DNA of 64,000 bases from Metabacillus crassostreae (GCF_016908395.1 NZ_JAFBDU010000004.1:186001-250000); one strand, 5' to 3'. Positions 42,387 to 52,063 are shown, numbered from the stretch's first letter. Program-made: numbers and translations. Notes: a model not told the origin generated them from the letters alone.

Positions 42387-43841
42387 TTGGAGAATTTTGT
42401 GAATGCTTTAAATGGGGTGCTATGGAGTACACCTGTTATCTACATCTGTTTAGGGGTAGGTTTACTATTTTCGATCCTTACACGTTTTTTACAGGTAAGG
42501 CATATTAAGGAAATGGTTAAATTAATGTTTGAAGGTAAGAGCTCTAAAGCTGGAGTATCTTCATTCCAGGCCCTTGCTCTTGCATTATCAGGTCGTGTAG
42601 GAACAGGTAATATTGCTGGTACAGCAACTGCAATTGCATTTGGTGGACCAGGAGCTGTATTTTGGATGTGGGCAATTGCCTTTATTGGAGCTTCTAGTGC
42701 ATTCATAGAATCAACACTTGCTCAAATTTATAAAGTAAAACAGGATGGCGAATATCGTGGTGGTCCTGCTTACTATATTGAAAAAGGAATTGGCTGGAAA
42801 TGGTTTGCGGTAACATTTGCTGTTGCAGCAATTTTAGCGATGGCTTTATTAATGCCAGGTATCCAATCAAATTCGATTGCAGTTGGCTTAGAAAACGCAT
42901 TTAATATGAATACTACGATTACTGGAATTATACTTATTGCCTTAATTGGTGTTATTATTTTTGGAGGAGTAAAACGTATCGCATCTGTTGCACAATATGT
43001 TGTACCTTTCATGGCTATTGGTTATATAGTTGTATCATTAATCATCGTGTTTGCAAACATTGGTGAATTACCAGGTGTACTTAAGCTTATCTTTAGTAGT
43101 GCATTTTCATTAGATTCTACTTTTGGTGGAATTGTTGGTGCTGCAATTGCTTGGGGAGTAAAACGTGGGATCTACTCAAATGAAGCAGGACAAGGAACAG
43201 GTCCACATGCTGCAGCAGCTGCAGAAGTATCACATCCAGCTAAGCAAGGATTAGTTCAATCATTTTCTGTATATATTGATACTTTATTTGTTTGTTCAGC
43301 AACAGCATTTATGATTTTATTTACAGGTATGTATAATACAGAAGCACCTGATGGAACAATGCTTGCAAATAACCTTCGAGGTGTAGAACCAGGTCCTGGA
43401 TATACTCAAGCTGCAATTGAGTCAGTTATTCCTGGATTTGGAGCTGGGTTTGTAGCAATTTCATTATTCTTCTTCGCTTTCACAACAATTATGGCATATT
43501 ACTATATTGCTGAAACAAATGTTGCATATTTAACTCGTGTTACAAATAGTAAATGGGCAATGCTTGTTCTAAAGATTGTTCTTTTGGGCGCAACCTTCTA
43601 TGGTGCGACAAACGAAGCGGCATTAGCATGGGCACTAGGTGATGTTGGTTTAGGGCTAATGGTTTGGTTGAATTTAATTGCGATATTACTATTAGCAAAA
43701 CCTGCACTAATAGCATTAAAAGATTATGAGAAGCAAAGAAAACAAGGACTTGATCCAGTATTTGATCCTAAAGCATTAGGCATTAAAAATGCAGATTATT
43801 GGGAAACAGAATATAAAAAGGATAAAGATCAAGCGTCTTAA
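42387..43841 (+). CDS. Sodium/amino-acid symporter, AGCS family (alanine/glycine/glutamine type)
   Basis: 484 aa, about 11 transmembrane segments. TTG start behind AAAGGGGG. Family segments: RVGTGNIAGTATAIAFGGPG (about 70-89, the G-N-I motif), GGPAYYIEKG (about 128-137) and GIYSNEAGQGTGPHAAAAA (about 258-276). Na+-driven uptake of small neutral amino acids; AlsT-like by general resemblance. The paralogue at 58982 is clearly different in sequence. Monocistronic, with a strong terminator. Confidence 0.9.
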   Translation: MENFVNALNGVLWSTPVIYICLGVGLLFSILTRFLQVRHIKEMVKLMFEGKSSKAGVSSFQALALALSGRVGTGNIAGTATAIAFGGPGAVFWMWAIAFIGASSAFIESTLAQIYKVKQDGEYRGGPAYYIEKGIGWKWFAVTFAVAAILAMALLMPGIQSNSIAVGLENAFNMNTTITGIILIALIGVIIFGGVKRIASVAQYVVPFMAIGYIVVSLIIVFANIGELPGVLKLIFSSAFSLDSTFGGIVGAAIAWGVKRGIYSNEAGQGTGPHAAAAAEVSHPAKQGLVQSFSVYIDTLFVCSATAFMILFTGMYNTEAPDGTMLANNLRGVEPGPGYTQAAIESVIPGFGAGFVAISLFFFAFTTIMAYYYIAETNVAYLTRVTNSKWAMLVLKIVLLGATFYGATNEAALAWALGDVGLGLMVWLNLIAILLLAKPALIALKDYEKQRKQGLDPVFDPKALGIKNADYWETEYKKDKDQAS

Positions 43842-43850
43842 TTTTATTGA

Positions 43851-43899
43851 AAAAACACCGATCAAACAGTATTTCTGTTTGATCGGTGTTTTTGTTTTT
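43851..43899 (+). terminator. Strong terminator of the AGCS symporter gene
   Basis: A perfect 19-bp stem (43851-43869 with 43875-43893; central word CGATCAAACAG/CTGTTTGATCG), a 5-nt loop, then GTTTTTT. Confidence 0.85.
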
Positions 43900-43929
43900 T
43901 AAGCTAAAACATCAAATTAAACCTATTCC

Positions 43930-44211
43930 CTAACGACGATAAAAATATTCATTTAATTCCCATGACTCAACTGTTTTGTAAGCTGTTTGTGGATCATATC
44001 CCCTACCCATCAAATATGCTATTGCTGCAACTTCTCTTAAAGTATGCTGATATGTTGTAGCTTGAGCTTCCTTTAATCCATATTGAACAAACGGTTCTAC
44101 TTGTTGTAATGTATAGCTCTTTAATTGAGCGTTCATTGGCTGATTATACTGCTGATGTGCAGCATGTTCTGAATATGGAAACTGTGGAGAATATTGATAC
44201 TGTTGATACAT
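43930..44211 (-). CDS. Small hypothetical protein, 93 aa
   Basis: Tyr/Gln-rich start MYQQYQYSPQFPYSEHAAHQ, then a helical part KSYTLQQVEPFVQYGLKEAQ and the ending ESWELNEYFYRR. The ATG at 44211 is chosen: GAGGAGG lies 10 nt upstream. The longer frame to 44445 runs antisense to the small gene at 44386 and is not coding. Family not identified. The composition and neighbouring SASP-like gene suggest a spore-associated protein, as inference only. Confidence 0.6.
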   Translation of the reverse strand: MYQQYQYSPQFPYSEHAAHQQYNQPMNAQLKSYTLQQVEPFVQYGLKEAQATTYQHTLREVAAIAYLMGRGYDPQTAYKTVESWELNEYFYRR

Positions 44212-44348
44212 AAGTAATCCAACCTCCTCGTATTTTTTCTTTTTCATCGTATTCATCACTGAAAAATGAGGAATTTGTCCGGGCTTAAATTTACATAGCA
44301 ATAGAATGTTTCCTAATAGTTTTGAGGATAAAAAAGAATTATTACGTG

Positions 44349-44355
44349 CATAGTA
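44349..44355 (+). promoter_or_regulatory. Possible sigma-G -10 element
   Basis: CATAGTA fits the forespore sigma-G -10 pattern CATANTA. AGGATA (44325-44330), 18 nt upstream, is a weak -35. It is placed just before the SASP-like gene, where sigma-G control would be expected. Confidence 0.35.
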
Positions 44356-44385
44356 TAAAAAGCACGAATGAAGGAGGAATGGGTT

Positions 44386-44541
44386 ATGTCTAAGCAAGGT
44401 ATGCAAAATAAAGAACAAACAGCAAAGCAAATTGCAAAGCAGCAAGGAGAAAATGAAGTAGAATTAGGTAGCGATTTTCAAATCGGTAATAGTCAGCATC
44501 AAAGTCAAAAAAAGAGTGGTAAGCAAGCGAATAAAAAATAA
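44386..44541 (+). CDS. Probable small acid-soluble spore protein, gamma-type-like
   Basis: 51 aa: MSKQGMQNKEQTAKQIAKQQ, then GENEVELGSDFQIGN and a Gln/Ser/Lys-rich tail ending KQANKK. The Gln/Lys/Asn-rich, hydrophobic-poor composition and the ELGSDF word (compare the GTEFASE protease site of SspE) suggest a gamma-type SASP, an amino-acid store degraded in germination. It is shorter than SspE (84 aa) and lacks its repeats. Strong GGAGGA site 7 nt upstream. A sigma-G-like element precedes it. Confidence 0.5.
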   Translation: MSKQGMQNKEQTAKQIAKQQGENEVELGSDFQIGNSQHQSQKKSGKQANKK

Positions 44542-44562
44542 GATGGGGTCAGACCCCATCTT
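44540..44562. terminator. Shared terminator palindrome (GGGGTCAGACCCC family)
   Basis: A near-perfect palindrome, AAGATGGGGTC/AGACCCCATCTT. On the minus strand it is followed by ATTTTTTATT, so it ends the ytr-like operon; it also closes the SASP-like gene. Confidence 0.7.
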
Positions 44563-44567
44563 AATTA

Positions 44568-46598
44568 TCACTTTATTTCTTCAGGAATGTGCTCTTCCTC
44601 AAGAAAGCCATACCATGTTTCTCCATTCTTTAATATGATTTTTGCGTAATATGAATTTCCTTCAGGGAAATCGATTAAATTTTGTACAACATCTAAATAA
44701 TGTTCATTTTTTGTCATGGTAAGGATGTTGTTATCACTTCTGAAAAGATTTTCTGAATTGATCATATCTCCATCTGTGTGCAGCTCACTATCTTTTTGAA
44801 ATGCTTCTGGAAGCTTAGCCAATTCAATTTTATTTATATCCTTTTCACTGACTGTTAAATCCTCTAAATAATTATGCTGTTCTAACCAATTTGAGATATT
44901 TGAATAGGATTTTTTCCAATCCACATTAATAGATTCAGTAAAAAAATCAGAAGGTATTTGCTCATTATTAAAACTAGCGTCACTACTATTATAGGTGAGT
45001 TCAATAGATCCCCAACCACTATTAGGGTAATACATTGAATCTAGTGTTTGTGAAAGAATATCTGCTTTTATAGCTTTCTTAAAGCTTTCAATGTCTTCCT
45101 TATTAGAGATTGTAATAGCATTTAAACCCGGAACATTGGGGGAAATTCGTATACGACTAATATCTTCTTTTGTGTTTAATTGAATATACTCAGGGTGTGT
45201 TTTTTTATAATCTTCGGTACCCATTACTGGCTCTAAGATCTTTTTCATTGGATCAATTGGAATGTGATATTCTCTTGAAATTTTACTACCATTTTTCAGT
45301 TTGTAGATAATCATTCCTTGCATATAGTTCATATTCTCAACATAAGAAGTATTCTCTATTAACTCACGTTCATCTATAATATGTTCATGTAAATTTCGAA
45401 CATCTTGAATATAGAGCTTTGAGTCTGAAAATAATTGTTGATCATTTCGCTCAGCTTCTTGCATCGCCCACTTATCTCCGAAATAAACTTCGCTTATTTG
45501 ATCCATTTTCGGAAGTTTGTTTTCATAATGAAATAGATCAGATCTTATACCAAACAGAATGATAATGAAAATAACACTATATATAACAAAGCCGATATAT
45601 GCTTTTAATTTGAATATTCGCCATGTTTTTTGCAATATCATCTCAGTAGCGGTATAGCCGATTAATGCTCCAACAATGTATCCGAAAATTATCCAATTCC
45701 AATTAAGTGTCGCTGATATAGAGAAATATGAGCCTCCAAGAGCCATACTGCAAAACGTAACACCATATTTAAAAATTGGTTTTAAAAATGGAAAAGCAAT
45801 AACCTCTGTTGCTTTCTCAAGCTGTCTTGCCTTGTAAAAACCAAGACCAATAAAGAAAAGAAGAATTGTGAATAGTATATAAAGAATGATCTCTAAACTT
45901 GAGTATGTATTAATATCACCATATGTATCGAAAAATCGATGAAATGGAGATAAATATACTAAAGCTTCCTCAGTAAAGGCCGGAGAAAAGCCAAATAATA
46001 GAAAAGTAAGGTTAAAGGTAATCACTGAAACTAGACCTATAGGTAAAAAGAGAAATATATAAGTGAAAATGGCTTGTACTGTAGTCATCCCTGTAATCAT
46101 ACCAACAGATGAAGTTAGGGTAAACAAAAAGCAAGTAAACAAGATATATAGTAATGTCCATGATATTAATTCTGAGATTGTAAGGATACCATTAAATTCA
46201 TCTATTGACGTTGTGACCAAGAATGTAATACAAGATGTAAGTAATACTGGAATAAGGAGTAAAAGTAAACCACTTATAATATGACTAACGTATAAAGTTT
46301 CCCTCCGAATGGGTAAGCTGTGAGCTGTATCAACAGAAGCCTCAGTTTGTAAGTATCTAAAAATTAACAGACCACAAGCAATTGGGATGGAAAATAGTAT
46401 GAATGCTTGTATTTCAGTATTTATCATAAAATAGTTTTTATAATCTGAAAATATTACATATTCCATGTCTGCAAGCTTCAGCATTTCTAATGGAAGTGCA
46501 AACAAAAGTAAGATGAAATATACGATACTAACCCACCCATGCTGTTTTAAATCTTGTTTAACAACCACAGGCTTAAAGAAGGATTTTTTCGATTTCAT
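44568..46598 (-). CDS. ABC-2-type permease of a YtrBC-like transporter
   Basis: 676 aa. A multi-helix membrane half (about 1-345; six or more helices before and around LPIRRETLYVSHIISG) is followed by a large extracytoplasmic domain (about 370-676) of the DUF6449-like kind seen in YtrC/YtrD-related permeases. The ATG at 46598 is chosen behind ATGGAGG; the longer frame to 46637 has no ribosome site. It overlaps the ATPase gene by 26 bp. Related B. subtilis genes were linked to acetoin use and to cell-wall antibiotic stress; substrate unknown. Confidence 0.75.
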   Translation of the reverse strand: MKSKKSFFKPVVVKQDLKQHGWVSIVYFILLLFALPLEMLKLADMEYVIFSDYKNYFMINTEIQAFILFSIPIACGLLIFRYLQTEASVDTAHSLPIRRETLYVSHIISGLLLLLIPVLLTSCITFLVTTSIDEFNGILTISELISWTLLYILFTCFLFTLTSSVGMITGMTTVQAIFTYIFLFLPIGLVSVITFNLTFLLFGFSPAFTEEALVYLSPFHRFFDTYGDINTYSSLEIILYILFTILLFFIGLGFYKARQLEKATEVIAFPFLKPIFKYGVTFCSMALGGSYFSISATLNWNWIIFGYIVGALIGYTATEMILQKTWRIFKLKAYIGFVIYSVIFIIILFGIRSDLFHYENKLPKMDQISEVYFGDKWAMQEAERNDQQLFSDSKLYIQDVRNLHEHIIDERELIENTSYVENMNYMQGMIIYKLKNGSKISREYHIPIDPMKKILEPVMGTEDYKKTHPEYIQLNTKEDISRIRISPNVPGLNAITISNKEDIESFKKAIKADILSQTLDSMYYPNSGWGSIELTYNSSDASFNNEQIPSDFFTESINVDWKKSYSNISNWLEQHNYLEDLTVSEKDINKIELAKLPEAFQKDSELHTDGDMINSENLFRSDNNILTMTKNEHYLDVVQNLIDFPEGNSYYAKIILKNGETWYGFLEEEHIPEEIK

Positions 46599-47475
46599 AG
46601 CCAATATCCTCCATTTCATAAATAAATATTTCTTCAAGTGTTAATGGTAATAAGTCATATAAAATAACCTCAGTCGTGGAGATGATTTTATTAATTTCTT
46701 CTTCCTTTCCTCTGACAATGAGTAGAGAAACACTGCCTCTTTTCTCATAATGAAGGGTAGTTAGCTGATTTAATAAATGCTCTTCATGTGTTGGATCTGC
46801 TAGTGCAAGTTGGATTTTATGTGTATCACATTTTAAATCATCAATTTCTTTTTCGATAATGATTTTTCCATTATGCATAATTCCAACATGATCACATAAA
46901 TCTTCTATTTCTCGTAGATTGTGAGAAGAGATAATGACAGTCATTTCTCGTTCTGCAACATCTTGAAATAATAGATTTTTAACCTTTTGTCTCATTACAG
47001 GATCAAGCCCATCAATTGGTTCATCTAAAATCAGTACATCAGGCATTGCTGATAAAGCAAGCCAAAATGCAACCTGTCGTTTCATTCCTTTTGAAAGACG
47101 ATGTACTTTTTTATTTACATCAATTTTAAAAGCACTTTTTAGTTGATCAAAGCGCTGTGGATTCCAAGCTGGGTAAAATTCTTTATATTGTGCCGCCATA
47201 TTAGCGATGGTTGCTTGAGGGAAAAAATATAGTACATCTGGAATAAATACAACACGTTCCTTAACAGAGACATTTTCAAATGAAGGTAACTCATTTATGG
47301 TAATTTGACCTTTATCAGGCTTATTGATTCCAGCAATTATTTTTAATAAAGATGTTTTTCCAGCACCATTTGATCCTAACAATCCATATATAGAACCCTT
47401 CTTAACGGAAAGGGATAATTCGTTAATTGCTAACTGTTTATTATATTTTTTACTAATGGAAGAAACTTTTATCAT
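46573..47475 (-). CDS. ytrB: ABC transporter ATP-binding protein, YtrB-like
   Basis: 300 aa. Walker A GSNGAGKTS (about 35-43), a YtrB-typical Q-loop region VVFIPDVLYFFPQATIANMA (about 74-93), signature LSKGMKRQVAFWLALSA (about 132-148), Walker B VLILDEPIDGLDP. Second gene of the GntR-ATPase-permease operon. It overlaps the GntR stop by 1 nt and the permease by 26 bp. Confidence 0.85.
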   Translation of the reverse strand: MIKVSSISKKYNKQLAINELSLSVKKGSIYGLLGSNGAGKTSLLKIIAGINKPDKGQITINELPSFENVSVKERVVFIPDVLYFFPQATIANMAAQYKEFYPAWNPQRFDQLKSAFKIDVNKKVHRLSKGMKRQVAFWLALSAMPDVLILDEPIDGLDPVMRQKVKNLLFQDVAEREMTVIISSHNLREIEDLCDHVGIMHNGKIIIEKEIDDLKCDTHKIQLALADPTHEEHLLNQLTTLHYEKRGSVSLLIVRGKEEEINKIISTTEVILYDLLPLTLEEIFIYEMEDIGYEIEKILL

Positions 47476-47858
47476 TAATGTTTATCCCCTTTTGTTTGTT
47501 GGTGTGCTTGATCAAAAAGCACAAATAAATCCTCTTTTGTTAAACCAAGATATATCGCCTCAGCAATTAGCTTTTGAATATCAGTTTTTAATTCTCCTAA
47601 TTTATTATCATTTGGCATTGATTCAATTGCAGAAACAAAATTTCCTTTTCCTTTAATTGAATATAGATAGCCTTGGCTTTCTAATTCTCGATATGCTCGC
47701 TGTATTGTATTAGGATTCACGGTTAATTGACTGGAGAGCATTCTTACAGAAGGTAATTGTTCATCAGGCTTAAGGATTCTGTTAATAATTAATTCTTTAA
47801 TTTTATCAACTAGCTGTTCGTAAATGGGCTTTCTGCTTCTAACATCAAGCTGAAACAT
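47475..47858 (-). CDS. ytrA: GntR-family regulator, YtrA subfamily
   Basis: 127 aa. Winged helix (about residues 10-75) with KPDEQLPSVRMLSSQLTVNP followed by NTIQRAYRELESQGYL, and the short YtrA-type tail (about 85-127, AEAIYLGLTKEDLFVLF). It heads the operon and is predicted to repress it through the N13 dyad at 47881-47905. In Gram-positives YtrA-type operons often respond to cell-envelope antibiotics. Confidence 0.88.
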   Translation of the reverse strand: MFQLDVRSRKPIYEQLVDKIKELIINRILKPDEQLPSVRMLSSQLTVNPNTIQRAYRELESQGYLYSIKGKGNFVSAIESMPNDNKLGELKTDIQKLIAEAIYLGLTKEDLFVLFDQAHQQTKGDKH

Positions 47859-47880
47859 GAGTTACCCCCTTCTTGTGTTA

Positions 47881-47935
47881 ACTGTACTAATATTGTTAAT
47901 ACAGTTATTGTATATTTTTGCTAATCAAAATGCAA
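47881..47935 (-). promoter_or_regulatory. Promoter and YtrA operator of the ytr-like operon
   Basis: On the minus strand TTGCAT (47930-47935), 17-nt spacer, TACAAT (47907-47912). The dyad ACTGTA-N13-TACAGT (47881-47905) covers the expected start site. Its geometry equals the YtrA consensus AGTGTA-N13-TACACT, with one changed base per half. Confidence 0.75.
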
Positions 47936-48042
47936 TAAATATTCTATAAAAAGATATTGTAATGTGGGCGAGTCTTTATATGTACAAAACTAGTACAAAT
48001 GTTATACAATATGAATAGATAGATATTAGGGAGATGGAAACT

Positions 48043-49353
48043 ATGTTAGGATTTGGGAAAAAAGACCGTATTCAGATAGAGGAGTTTGTACCTAAAATCG
48101 AATTTCCAGAAGTGAATCATATTGCTACTGTTGACGATCAGAATATAGCATCGAGATTAGAATATATGGGTGTTACTAGCGAGCATTTAGAGCTATTAAG
48201 AGAAGCACAGCCATTTTTAGTTGAAATGCTAGATGAAATACTTCAAAAGGTGTTAAATCAGTTGTATAAACAGCCGATTCTAAAAGGTATTGCAACTGAG
48301 CATACATCAAGAGAGCGCTTGTACAATGTATTTGTTCGATATTTTCAAAGCTTATTAAGTGGAAAGCTTGATGATCAGTTTTTTGAAATGCGAAAAAGAA
48401 TAGGTAATACACACAATGGAGCAAGTTTACCTGCGTCATGGTTTATCGCCACATACTCTGCTATTAATACATTATTAGTTCCACAGGTTGTAAAAAAGTT
48501 TGAAAAAGAACCAGAAAAATTATCAAAACTTATATTGGCGATTACGCACATTACAAATCTTGACTCACAATTAGTTGTTGAAAATTACATTCAAGCTAGA
48601 ATGAATGAGTTAGAGGAATTAAATGCTTCTAAGGAAGTCCTTCAAAGGGAATTAACTGCTATTAGTCAAGAGGTAGCAGCTTCAGTTGAAGAAACAGAAG
48701 CAACAGTTTATGAAACAAGTACAAAAGCAGACCAAATTCGCCGAGAAACAGAAACAACACAAAAAAGTTGTAAAAATCTAGTACTTTTAACAAATGAAAA
48801 TGAAGTGCAAATGACTTCGATGATTACAACATTTGGTGATTTAATAGAAAAGGTCGACACATCGATCAATGGTATTTTTGAACTGAAAGAGAACTCAGAG
48901 AAAATTTTCGAAATGACAAAAAGTATTGAAGAAATTGCCGATCAAACTAATTTACTTGCCCTAAACGCATCAATAGAAGCAGCAAGAGCTGGTGACGAGG
49001 GACGTGGTTTTGCAGTTGTGGCCTCTGAGGTACGAAATCTTGCTGAAAATTCGAAAATGATGAGTAATAAAATCAAAGCTCTAGTTGAAAAAAATAATAA
49101 TTCCACAAATGATCTTGTTGAAAATATGAAAACAATGAATCAATCAACACAGCAATCTCAGACGAAAATTGAACAAGTAAAAGGTGGACTTGCTACAGTT
49201 AAAATGGAAATGGAAAACTATCTATCTATGTTTGATCGAAACAAAGAAGATCTTGATTCCATTGTATTGTCAATTAAGGAAATTAATAATACAACTAGCA
49301 ATCTATCAGTTTTAGCAAATTCTCTTTTGGAAAAAGCTGAGGATGCCCAATAA
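48043..49353 (+). CDS. hemAT: Haem-based aerotaxis transducer HemAT
   Basis: 436 aa, soluble. An N-terminal globin-coupled sensor domain (about 30-190) has the proximal haem His in [12 protein letters not shown] (H124). A methyl-accepting signalling domain (about 230-430) has the conserved hairpin tip [20 protein letters not shown]. No membrane segments, as expected. Senses O2 and feeds CheA/CheW. The ATG at 48043 is preferred (AGGGAG 9 nt upstream); ATG 48034 abuts the ribosome site. Length is close to B. subtilis HemAT (432 aa). Confidence 0.95.
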   Translation: MLGFGKKDRIQIEEFVPKIEFPEVNHIATVDDQNIASRLEYMGVTSEHLELLREAQPFLVEMLDEILQKVLNQLYKQPILKGIATEHTSRERLYNVFVRYFQSLLSGKLDDQFFEMRKRIGNTHNGASLPASWFIATYSAINTLLVPQVVKKFEKEPEKLSKLILAITHITNLDSQLVVENYIQARMNELEELNASKEVLQRELTAISQEVAASVEETEATVYETSTKADQIRRETETTQKSCKNLVLLTNENEVQMTSMITTFGDLIEKVDTSINGIFELKENSEKIFEMTKSIEEIADQTNLLALNASIEAARAGDEGRGFAVVASEVRNLAENSKMMSNKIKALVEKNNNSTNDLVENMKTMNQSTQQSQTKIEQVKGGLATVKMEMENYLSMFDRNKEDLDSIVLSIKEINNTTSNLSVLANSLLEKAEDAQ

Positions 49354-49359
49354 TAGATG

Positions 49360-49388
49360 AAAGCTACTTCTGATGAGGTAGCTTTTTT
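49360..49388 (+). terminator. Terminator of hemAT
   Basis: AAAGCTAC (49360-49367) and GTAGCTTT (49378-49385), then TTTTG. The following gap to 49590 contains four degenerate copies of GCAAAGTTGAACGATTC-like sequence (near 49463, 49503, 49523, 49544) and no gene. Confidence 0.75.
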
Positions 49389-49587
49389 GTATGTAGTTTC
49401 ACGCTATGGGGGTGTGCTTCAACATAGCATGTGTACGAACGGTGTCGGATGGTGGATTATTCGGCAAAGTTGATGGAAACTGGTTTAGCACATGTACTCA
49501 AAGCAGAGTTGAATGAATAATTGCTAAAGTTGAACGATTCTCCAGCAAAGTTGAACGATTCCATATTTGCCTGCCTGATTTCAAAGA

Positions 49588-49626
49588 AAAAAGAGCCAAT
49601 CTACAGCAAAAATTGGCTCATTTTTA
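49588..49626 (-). terminator. Terminator of the 71-aa protein gene
   Basis: GAGCCAAT (49593-49600) and ATTGGCTC (49612-49619), flanked by A and T tracts. On the minus strand it ends in TTTTTTC. Confidence 0.7.
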
Positions 49627-49629
49627 AAG

Positions 49630-49845
49630 CTACTTATATTTGTCTTCACTAGCAGACTCATCTTTTGTTTTATGCTTCTGTTTTTCCTCGCGTTTTTCTT
49701 TTTTTAGGTCTTTCATTGGGATCGGATCAACATGTTGTTCACTTTCAAAGCGGTCAAATAATGTTTCTTTATCTGTTTTGTATTGTTCTGGATGATCTCG
49801 TTTTTTTCTTTGATTGTTATTTGCTGAATTCACGATACTCACCAC
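49630..49845 (-). CDS. Small charged hypothetical protein, up to 71 aa
   Basis: A highly charged Lys/Glu-rich protein with segments NNNQRKKRDHPEQYKTDKE and PIPMKDLKKEKREEKQKHK. The start is uncertain: GTG at 49845 or 49842, or a GTG five codons in behind GGTGAG; no ATG is available nearby. No family recognised. Its own terminator and clean spacing support a real gene. Confidence 0.5.
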   Translation of the reverse strand: MVSIVNSANNNQRKKRDHPEQYKTDKETLFDRFESEQHVDPIPMKDLKKEKREEKQKHKTKDESASEDKYK

Positions 49846-49975
49846 TTTCTACTGTTTGTACTATTCATTACCACAAAGTGACAGGAGGAAAACCTTTTCA
49901 AGTTTGCTTTTCTTCGCATTGAGAGCCTATTATGCTGTACAATAGATGCATACTGTTTAGAAGGACTGGATAATT

Positions 49976-51865
49976 ATGAGCATATTACAAGCTGAAAATT
50001 TATATAAAACATATGGAGAAAAGGTGTTATTTGACCATATTTCTTTTAGCATTGCAGCGAAGCAAAGAATTGGTTTAATTGGTGTGAATGGAACAGGTAA
50101 GTCTACTTTATTAAAGGTGATTTCAGGTATTGAAACAGCTGATTCTGGGGAAATTACCCATTCTAATTCACTGAGAATTGAATATTTGCCACAGCAGCCA
50201 GAGCTTGTGGAGGGTTTAACAATACTTGAGCAGATTTATTATGGTGATGCTCCGATTATGATGGTAATGAGAGAGTATGAGCTTGCGTTAAGTGAGCTAG
50301 AAAAAGATCCTGAAAATGAAACAAAGCTTAAGCATCTTATGAATATGCAGCAAAAAATGGATCAGCATGATGCCTGGGAAGCAAATACTGTAGCAAAAAC
50401 AGTGTTAACAAAGCTAGGAATTACAGATTTTCAAAAGCAAGTAACGTATTTATCAGGTGGTCAGAAAAAACGTGTCGCGATTGCAAAGGCACTTATTCAG
50501 CCTGCTGATATTTTAATATTAGATGAACCAACAAACCATCTAGACAATGAAACAATAGAGTGGCTTGAAGGATTTTTAGCGGGTTATAGTGGATCCATTG
50601 TTTTGATTACACATGATCGTTATTTTTTAAATCGTGTTTCAAATCAAATCTTTGAGCTTGATCAAGGACAGCTTTATACGTATTCTGGAAATTATGAAGT
50701 GTTTTTAGAAAAAAAGGCTGAAAGAGAAATCAATGCAGAGAGTGCTGAAGAAAAAAGGCAAAACCTATTAAGACGTGAGCTTGCATGGCTTAGACGTGGT
50801 GCGAAGGCTAGGACAACAAAGCAAAAAGCTCGCATAGGTCGCGTAGAGGACCTTCAAGATCAACAGGGTCCTGCCGCTAAAAAGGATTTAGACTTTGCAA
50901 TCGGCTCTACTCGATTGGGAAAGAAAGTACTTGAGCTTGAAAATATCTCAAAATCATATGATGGTAAGCAGCTTATTAAAGATTTTAACTATTTAATTAC
51001 TCCAGGTGAAAGACTTGGAATTATCGGGCCAAATGGTACAGGTAAATCAACATTATTAAACATTATGGCTGGCAGAATCCCAGCTGATCAAGGAATAATT
51101 GATGTTGGTACAACAGTTAAAATAGGTTTTTATACACAAGAGCAGGAGGAAATGGACGAAAATCTTCGTGTTGTCGAGTATATTAAAGAAACAGCTGAAG
51201 TTGTATATACAATAGATAATCAAGTGATTACGGCTGAACAAATGCTTGAGAGATTTTTATTTCCTCGACCTGCTCAGTGGACATATATCCGAAAGTTATC
51301 AGGTGGAGAAAGACGTCGTCTTTACTTATTGAAGGTTTTGATGGAAGAGCCTAATGTTCTATTTCTTGATGAGCCGACAAATGATCTTGATACACAAACA
51401 TTAGGTGTATTAGAAGATTATTTAGATCAATTTCCAGGCGTTGTTTTAACTGTATCACATGATCGTTACTTTTTAGATCGTGTTGTTGACCATCTCGTTG
51501 TTTTTGAAAGTAATGGAAATATCTCACGCTTTCAGGGAAGCTATTCCGATTATATGGAAGAAAAAAAGCTTCAGGAAATGCTTCAAGAAAAAGAGCCAGC
51601 ATCAGAGAAAGCAGGTTATAAAAAAGAAAAGAAAAAACGTCTTTCCTATAAAGAACAGCAGGAATGGGCAGGAATTGAAGATAAGATTGCGAGTCTTGAG
51701 GAACGAAAAGAGCAGCTTGAACAAGAAATTGCCGCAGCTGGTAGTGATTTAGGCAAGGTACAAGAACTATACAAAGAACAAGAGAAGATTGACGATAAGC
51801 TTGATGAAACAATGGAAAGATGGGAAGAACTATCTTTACTTGTTGAAGAAATTGAAAATAGTTAA
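49976..51865 (+). CDS. yfmR: ABC-F ATPase, YfmR (Uup group)
   Basis: 629 aa, soluble, with two nucleotide-binding domains and no membrane segments. Domain 1 Walker A GVNGTGKST (about 36-44), signature LSGGQKKRVAIAKAL. Linker (about 240-300) is basic, LRRELAWLRRGAKARTTKQK. Domain 2 Walker A GPNGTGKST (about 350), signature LSGGERRRLYLLKVL. C-terminal coiled coil (about 560-629). Length equals B. subtilis YfmR. ABC-F proteins bind the ribosome; Uup/YfmR help relieve stalling during elongation. Confidence 0.92.
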   Translation: MSILQAENLYKTYGEKVLFDHISFSIAAKQRIGLIGVNGTGKSTLLKVISGIETADSGEITHSNSLRIEYLPQQPELVEGLTILEQIYYGDAPIMMVMREYELALSELEKDPENETKLKHLMNMQQKMDQHDAWEANTVAKTVLTKLGITDFQKQVTYLSGGQKKRVAIAKALIQPADILILDEPTNHLDNETIEWLEGFLAGYSGSIVLITHDRYFLNRVSNQIFELDQGQLYTYSGNYEVFLEKKAEREINAESAEEKRQNLLRRELAWLRRGAKARTTKQKARIGRVEDLQDQQGPAAKKDLDFAIGSTRLGKKVLELENISKSYDGKQLIKDFNYLITPGERLGIIGPNGTGKSTLLNIMAGRIPADQGIIDVGTTVKIGFYTQEQEEMDENLRVVEYIKETAEVVYTIDNQVITAEQMLERFLFPRPAQWTYIRKLSGGERRRLYLLKVLMEEPNVLFLDEPTNDLDTQTLGVLEDYLDQFPGVVLTVSHDRYFLDRVVDHLVVFESNGNISRFQGSYSDYMEEKKLQEMLQEKEPASEKAGYKKEKKKRLSYKEQQEWAGIEDKIASLEERKEQLEQEIAAAGSDLGKVQELYKEQEKIDDKLDETMERWEELSLLVEEIENS

Positions 51866-51917
51866 ATATATAATATAGTGACAACTCTTCATTAAATAGC
51901 CTTAATAAAATGAAATT

Positions 51918-51953
51918 GAGCTTAAAGTGTATTGATAGCTTTAAGTTCTTTTT
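51918..51953 (+). terminator. Terminator of yfmR
   Basis: GAGCTTAAAG (51918-51927) and CTTTAAGTTC (51939-51948, one G-U), then TTTTT. Confidence 0.7.
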
Positions 51954-52063
51954 AATAGGTTTTGTTGGGTGCTGTTAGCTTTCGACAGAGTGAAAATAGT
52001 GCACCCGAGCATAACAAACATTTTTAACCAACAACTTACTTAATAGAAAAACGGAGAATAACA

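Noticed and set aside
43930-44445. 171-aa minus-strand frame beginning MLLCNLLCC
   Set aside because: Its 5' part is antisense to the 51-aa SASP-like gene. The real start is the ATG at 44211 behind GAGGAGG.
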